Source of the DNA: Porogramme epimiltina
Lineage: Eukaryota; Basidiomycota; Agaricomycetes; Polyporales; Polyporaceae
Direction: 5' to 3'
Length of the DNA stretch: 64,000 nucleotides
Assembly (NCBI GenBank): GCA_900155495.1
Contig: FTLJ01000607.1
Coordinates: forward strand, 1 to 64,000
This document shows, one piece after another, positions 58,406-64,000 of this stretch. Both the position numbers and the translations under genes were made by a program. The notes beneath the pieces were generated by a model that had not been told where the DNA came from, did no database searches, and saw only the letters and a program-made list of their open reading frames with translations. How positions within the stretch are numbered: the stretch's first letter is position 1; every line of letters starts with the position of its first letter.

Positions 58406-60687
58406 CTACAGCATGTACTTGAACCAAATGCTCTCGTTCGGCACCTCCACCGCCGTCAGCGTCGACGTCGCGCTCGCAGCCGCGCGCACAACCGGGTCCT
58501 CCTCCGCGCTCTCCGCCCTCATCCTCTCCTTGCGCGCGTTCTCTCTCGCGAGGTACACACGCGTAACAATCGCAAGCACGAATATGCCGGCCTGGAACAC
58601 GAGCAGCGTGACCGTCGCGGACGTATACCGCGGCGCGGGCGAGAGCGCGGCGAGGAGCCACGTGGAGAGGATGCCGCCGAGGTTCGTCATGACCGTGAAG
58701 AGCGCGAGCGACGTCGCGCGCCGGATGAGCGGCGCCATGTTGTTTGCGATCCAGGTGCCAAGCGGAGGGGCGATGCAGTACGTGCCCGTCACGGAGAGGA
58801 AGAGCGAGCCGTACCGGACGTGGTTGTTGAACGACCCTGCGAAGGGGGAGGGAGGGAAGTGTTTCAACGACAGTAGGTCGGGCGGCGTTGAGGGCCGGGA
58901 GCGGGCGAGCACGTACCGAGGAACATCGCGAAGCCGGTGAGGGACACGAGGGAGAAGAAGATGATCGTTGCGCCGCGGTGGGCGTAACGATCTGCCCATA
59001 CGGCCGTGATGAGAGACACTACAATCTCCGTGGTCAGCGGGAGTGGAGAGTGGCGTCAACCTTCAACGGCATATGCTCACAGACGGTGCTCACGGCGAAG
59101 GGCGGGACACTCATCAGCTGAGCTTTTGTTCCCTTGAATCCGATGCTCGCAACAATGCTCGGTAGATAGCTGCACAGTACTGAGGGTTAGTATGCAGGGT
59201 AGCTAGGGCCCTCAGGGCGAGAACTCACTAGGCAAGGGAGAACAGCGTTGTCCCTATCAGTGGCGGATCAACAGATGCTCAGGCTATCAAACAAGCTCTG
59301 TCGCGACTGACCGCTGAAGAAGCCGACTATCACGAGCAAGATGACGTGCGGTTGCACGAAGGTACGCCTGAATCCGGACCACGACCTATTTTCGGAGGTC
59401 TTGCCCATCTCGCTGATGCCGTCGAGGAGCAGGGCGCGCGAAATGAGCTCCCGCTCTTCGTCGTTAAGCGTCTTGACTTCCTTGGGGGAGTTCGGGAGGA
59501 GGAAGAACGAAGATATCCCGAAGAGGACGGAAAACAGTCCCTCCTGCAAGATGAACGGTTCAGCAACGCATATAGTCTGCTCAGAGCCGCGGAATCACTC
59601 ACCAGAATGAAAATCCACGCCCATCCGGGCCTCCCACCAATGCCGTCCATGTTGAGGATCGCGGCAGCTAGCAGACCTGAGAATGCAGATGCAAGAGAGG
59701 TGGCGGAAAACATGACTGCAATCCTAGGAACAGTACGAGATCATAAACACGTGGCGGGCTCCAATAGAAGAAGGGTTTCATAGACCTACCGGAGCTGAAG
59801 CATACGTCTTGGGTAAAATGACGCGAGGTAGAAGAAGATCCCCGGTAGGAGTCCACCTAACACGGAAAGGGAAGTCAGCGAAGTTTCCTCACGTACTTGC
59901 ATTGAGATCCACACCTTCGAACATGCCGAGGAAGAAACGGCAAGCGAGCAGACCAGAGTAGTTGTGGACAACACCTATGCAGCACGATTCGTCAGCTTGG
60001 CCAACTGACACATGAGATGCCTCCCACCTTGAAGCGTGCACGCAATCCCCCAGAAGGTAACCATAGTCGGCAGAATGAAGCGTGGTCCGACGCGCTACAA
60101 ACAGTGATATTCAGCAAACTGCGCATATATGAAGCACAGATGATGCGCACCATCATGAGGTTATTAGATGGAATCTCGACGAGGATGTACGGTCTGAGAG
60201 GCGAGTTGCATGAGCGACGTGTGGCTTTGACCGGGGTGTAACTGCTCACATAAGTGCTAGTGTGAGCGAAAAGCTATACTATATGCAACATGTAAACACG
60301 ACGTAGAAATTTAAAGCGCATACAAGCCCCTACCTGGTCGTTGGTCATATGCAGCTGCTGTTGAAGACCTGCAATACGCGCATTACCGATATTTGTTCTA
60401 TCCTTATAGATGAAGAGCGTCGATTGTAAGCCCGCGGGTCTTTGTCACAGATAATGGAGGCAAGGACGTACGAGAGACGATAGAAAGTACATCATAGTGA
60501 CGACTGGGAGCACGACGATGTCCATCTTCGACCATGCCACCGCAGAGGGCCCCTTCGCGAGGTGTGGATGCGCATGCTCAGAGGAGGAAGAACGATCAGC
60601 CTGCTTGTACGATCCGTCGAGGGACTTGGCATCCGGAGTGGTCGCGCAAGTGGGAGGAGTGGGGGAAGGAGAGGATGCCGTGGCCAT
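58406..60687 (-). CDS. MFS transporter, anion:cation symporter (allantoate/nicotinate permease-like), copy 2
   Basis: Thirteen exons (60472-60687, 60334-60402, 60250-60278, 60151-60193, 60028-60094, 59915-59974, 59790-59856, 59603-59723, 59312-59543, 59229-59253, 59081-59169, 58917-59018, 58406-58836) give 516 residues. All exons except the first have exactly the lengths of those in the copy at 46,927-49,132. The protein shares its landmarks: MDIVVLPVVTMMYFLSSLDR, TNIGNARIAGLQQQLHM, YILVEIPSNNLMM (closer to the family consensus than copy 1), FFLGMFEGGLLPGIFFYLAS, NMDGIGGRPGWAWIF, ADRYAHRG and NNHVRYGSLFLSVTG. The coding sequence is more GC-rich than copy 1. The start at ATG 60,687 precedes a Ser/Pro/Thr-rich cytosolic tail. 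Substrate unknown. Confidence 0.92.
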
Positions 60688-63143
60688 AGCGCTCGCAGGG
60701 GGACCGGGGACGCGACTCGGACTGGCCGGCCGCGCGGCGCGAGAAGTATATGAGCCGCAGCGAGGCGGACTCTGGCGCGAGGGCGGCTGGCTTGCTCGGG
60801 CCTAAAGCTGCCTACACTCGGCCAGGACGAGCATTCGGCCCTGGCCGGGGCGAGCGTGGCTGCGTCTGGACATGCAAGGCCTGGCACACCCCCGAGAGTG
60901 CGGGCGGAAGGCTTTAGAGTTCGGTCGCGGAGTTAAGATTTGTGTCCGCCCCCTTGCCATGGCACGGACAGGTGTGCCACTTCTGGCGCCGGTCCGGCGA
61001 CACGCCGCGCCCACCGTGAGGCTTCCTCAGTCCACCTTCCGTTGCTCCCCTTGGAGAAGGCTCAAATGGCGCTTGTTAAGGGGAAGAGCAAGACAGGTTA
61101 GCGGGGCCACCTATCTTCTGGTATCATTGCCAGTGGCCAACTTGTCTAAACCATTAGTCCTGGTTCTCAATAAACGACTGCATTTCAGATGTCTTCTCGA
61201 TCTAGACGTCCTCTGCTCGACGTCCAGCAGAGAGAGGGATCGCTACCAGCACGCCTAAGACATGCTAGACAATCTCAGCACGTAGCCATCGCTGCGATCC
61301 AATAATGACTCACCTACCATAATGTACGCCGGCGTTCCCAGAAAAGATTGAAGCTCTCTATTATGTCGCTGTCACGGTTGATGCATATGTGCGGCTCCAC
61401 GCGTGAGCTAGAAGAGGCCAGCATCAAGGTTCTCTGCCTCTCTGTATTGTCATGATCGTGATGACGTGGGTTTGAGAGCAACATCGTCGACGATGGATGA
61501 GAACGAGTTTCGGCTAGTGTTTGAGGCAATTCCTTGCCAGCTTGCCATTTGGCAAGCGCCAGGCGAGGCAATTGGCTGGCGAATGGCGGGGGGTGTGGGC
61601 GGGGCTGGCGCATGGTGGCGATTGAATAGGCGCCCACCGCACCTCCACCTGTTCATCAGCAAAGTTCCCGGCGGTCTGCCGGAACAATACATAGTAATGT
61701 AGAGCACAGTAGGTATATACCGCCTATGCCTGCGCAGGCGAACATGTCGCTTTTGACACTGGTGTTCCGTAGATACTCAAATACCATTATATTGTACTGT
61801 CATACACTCCGCGCAGTTCAGCCTGACCCTGCGTGCCGCCCGATCGTGCACGACCAGATAGGCGCGCGCGTCTGACAATACCTGACCATACGTGTGTGGG
61901 TGTCTGATAGCGAGCTACCAGGCGCGAGCGCGCAAAATATAGTGCGCGGTCGGGCGCGAGAGTGGGAAAGGCCACGCGCGATCATGCACGAGTGTATGTA
62001 CGGTCGCATGTGAGTGCAGGAAAGGCCGAACGTGAGTGTATGTGATATCATACTCTAGGGGTGGTATGATATACATACGACCCACTTATGTGATGCCAGG
62101 CTTCGTTCTGGGGTCCTCTTTGACGACAGATTACCCAGAAAACAATCATAGCATAGCAATAAATTTATTGGTGATATATCAAACACAAGAACGACAGTAT
62201 AACATCTGCCGTAACGTCACGAGGCACCCAGGGCGTACGTGGGGTCATAGTAAGTACTAGACTCGGGAGCCTGAGGTGCCGGTCCTCGGGGGAAATACTA
62301 ATGGCATCGAGCCTGAGCTGGTCTTATCAGAGAGGAATGAACAGAAGCAAGAAAGCACTCACTGCTGCATAGTTATCGGGAGGCCTGACGAGGATTGACG
62401 AGGTGGCTGCGGCTGAATGCAGGGCGTGAGAACGAAGATAAGAGGGGACACTACAATGCATTAGACACACACCTGATGAATAACTCTGGCTCGTGTTCTT
62501 CCAACACGTTGATGAGGTCCTGTGGGACGAACAATGAGCTTCAAGACGCTAGAGATCAATGCGTCAAACAACTGCTTGACGCACTGTGAGATAATAGGCT
62601 GTGGAAGAGTTGCACGTACAGCATCTAACTCAGACCACGGTACAGGTCCGCGCCGACTCCCTCGAGATCTACAACGATGTGAGATCAACATAGCACCGAG
62701 AGGGGGGGTCACGTACTAATGGCACCAAAATAATACGGGCAGCAGTGCGCACCCTTCCAAGTATTCGGAAGGATACGCGCTGCTGCAGGTAAGGAGGTGA
62801 GGAGTAGAGTGTGTAGTTGGCATGCAGCTAGCAGAATGCGTGTGTGTCCGAAATACGTGTATCTGTGTAACTATATGCGCATATAGTCAGTGTAGAACTC
62901 ACCGTGCGGGCATACCGAGGGCCTAGGCCGACTCGCAACGGATAGAGCTCGAAGGGGTTTCAGTACCCAGTGTCGGTGAGAGCTTGAATGCTAAGGGAAG
63001 AGGTAGCGACAGTGGGGGGGAAAGAAGGATGGAACGGCGGACGGGGAGGGACCATACTTATATATGGCTCCAGAGGAGCCTTCGGAGGGCTTCGATAGGT
63101 CGGGGGGCAGATCGGGCGCCTCATGATTTGGGTTTGGAGCACG
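60688..63143. other. Intergenic, small inverted repeats, no supported gene
   Basis: The left end is the promoter side of MFS copy 2. Two short hairpins stand out: atatcatac/gtatgatat with a 10-base spacer (62,045-62,072) and tgcgtcaa/ttgacgca with an 8-base spacer (62,560-62,583). On the minus strand a segment ending near 62,471 reads DLINVLEEHEPELFI and is preceded by cccacag and followed by gtgtgt, so it could be one exon of an unrecognised gene, but no neighbouring exon could be joined to it. Confidence 0.35.
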
Positions 63144-63828
63144 ATGCACGACGCGCGTCGCGCAAGTCACCTGACCGTCCCCCTCCTCGGCGCCGCAAAC
63201 ATCGCCCTCTATGCGAGAGCCTACACTTACCTTAAGCGCGAGAGCATCCTCAACACCTAGGTCGGCGCCGTCGTCGGCGGCATTCCTCCACTCACGGGCT
63301 GGACGACATACGGCGGGTCCCTCCTCCCTCCCTCTCCCTACTCCTTCCTCTTTCCTCTCCTCCGTGCCCGTGGACGCCCTTCACGCCGCGGAGAACACCC
63401 TCGCGCCTCTCGCGCTCTTCATCCTGCTTTACATCTAGCAGCTCCCGCACCTCGCATCTTGTGCGCGAGAGCTACGCACATGCGGGCTATCACATGCTCT
63501 GCGTTCTCGACCCGCGCAAGAACGCCCTCGTCGCGCTCCAGCACGCTCTCCTCGTCTTCGCGACGTCCCCTGGCCTGTTGATACTGATCGCAGGGCTCAC
63601 AACATGGGCGTTCACGCTCACAAGTCTCGTCCCGCTTGCTATATGCGTCGATGCGGCGTGGAAGTCCTGGAGGTATGGAAGGGAGAAGCAGGTGCGGAGG
63701 CTGCGCTGCCCGTTCTGCTCGGGCTCATGATGTTTCACAAATGGGGCACGGGCTGGGGCTCATGGATTGGCTCACTCGCAGGTGGAGAGGATGAGAAGGC
63801 AGGGGCGGATGCTGCAGTTTCCGCATAG
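63144..63828 (+). pseudogene. COX10: Decayed COX10 (protoheme IX farnesyltransferase) copy
   Basis: COX10 farnesylates heme B to heme O in the mitochondrial inner membrane. Pieces of its C-terminal half lie in order but in different frames: LLGAANIALYARAYTYLKRE then SILNT-stop-VGAVVGGIPPLTGWTTYGGS, a second frame with AENTLAPLALFILLYI-stop-QLPHLAS, a third with RESYAHAGYHMLCVLDPRKN then ALVALQHALL and GLTTWAFTLTS, and a fourth with LPVLLGLMMFHKWGTGW. Both stops (63,258-63,260 and 63,436-63,438) are TAG where the family has Trp (NTWVGA and WQFPHF). The N-terminal half is missing. With two nonsense changes and at least two frameshifts it cannot encode a working enzyme. A functional copy should exist elsewhere in the genome. 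Confidence 0.85.
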
Positions 63829-63906
63829 GACTTTGCGTCACGCGGTACAGTACACTAGTAGTCCAGAAATGCATTGTCCTACGCCTACTTACATCACGAG
63901 CACGGG

Positions 63907-64000
63907 TTACTTCGCACCTTTCTTCGCGACCTTCGCCGCTGCTGCTTCAACGCCTCCAGCTTCGTTTTGAGTGCGGACACACGCGCGTCCGCCTCCTCCA
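63907..64000 (-). CDS. Possible C-terminal end of a gene cut by the window edge
   Basis: On the minus strand a frame entering from the right edge ends at TAA (63,907-63,909) with EAAAAKVAKKGAK, a Lys/Ala-rich tail common at fungal protein C termini. Another frame through the same bases reads DARVSALKTKLEALKQQRRR, which is coiled-coil-like, so a splice or frame choice cannot be settled from 94 bases. The product is unknown. Confidence 0.35.
   Translation of the reverse strand, partial: GGGGRACVRTQNEAGGVEAAAAKVAKKGAK

Noticed and set aside
61540..61570. Inverted repeat around cttgccatttggcaag
   Set aside because: A short imperfect hairpin in a GC-rich local context. Not distinct enough from chance to annotate.
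63144..63828. COX10 region as a functional gene with unusual introns
   Set aside because: The two TAG codons fall inside invariant motifs and the four segments are in different frames without usable splice sites, so splicing cannot restore the protein.
1..64000. CRISPR array, rRNA operon, bacterial-type operons, riboswitches
   Set aside because: No regularly spaced direct repeats, no rRNA-like sequence and no operon layout were seen. The window is eukaryotic.

Overview
The window is nuclear DNA of a filamentous fungus, most likely a basidiomycete of the Agaricomycetes, possibly a polypore. Genes carry many short introns of about 45-75 bases with GT...AG ends. Intergenic regions are compact, and several products belong to families seen mainly in Agaricomycetes (DUF6533, DUF6535, and an MLKL-NTD-like cell-death domain). 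All gene models were spliced by eye from reading frame, splice sites and family resemblance. No search was run.

Bases 1-20,600 hold no gene I can defend. The first 9 kb and 14-17.5 kb are very GC-rich, so long open frames occur there by chance. Two diverged copies of a 1.7-1.8 kb dispersed repeat sit here, with tail fragments further right. From 20.6 kb the window changes character: an MLKL-like gene (MLKL-NTD-like helical domain plus degenerate kinase-like region), a broken O-methyltransferase, a small unknown gene, a secreted S9 peptidase whose nucleophile serine is missing, and a DUF6535 membrane protein.

Bases 34.9-43.2 kb are a conserved housekeeping block: pyridoxal kinase, KRI1 (ribosome biogenesis) and ketopantoate hydroxymethyltransferase (pantothenate synthesis), with two near-identical tRNA-Thr(CGT) genes nearby. 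Bases 45-60.7 kb hold two multi-pass membrane proteins, two MFS transporters of the anion:cation symporter type, and a kynurenine-aminotransferase-like gene with a one-base frameshift. The transporters are duplicates: 12 of 13 exons have identical lengths.

The right end carries a decayed COX10 copy with two Trp-to-stop changes and frameshifts, then the tail of a possible minus-strand gene cut by the window edge. Working neighbours do not form an obvious single pathway. The theme is a conserved core flanked by fast-evolving, repeat-rich DNA in which several enzymes are broken (O-methyltransferase, S9 peptidase active site, aminotransferase, COX10 copy).
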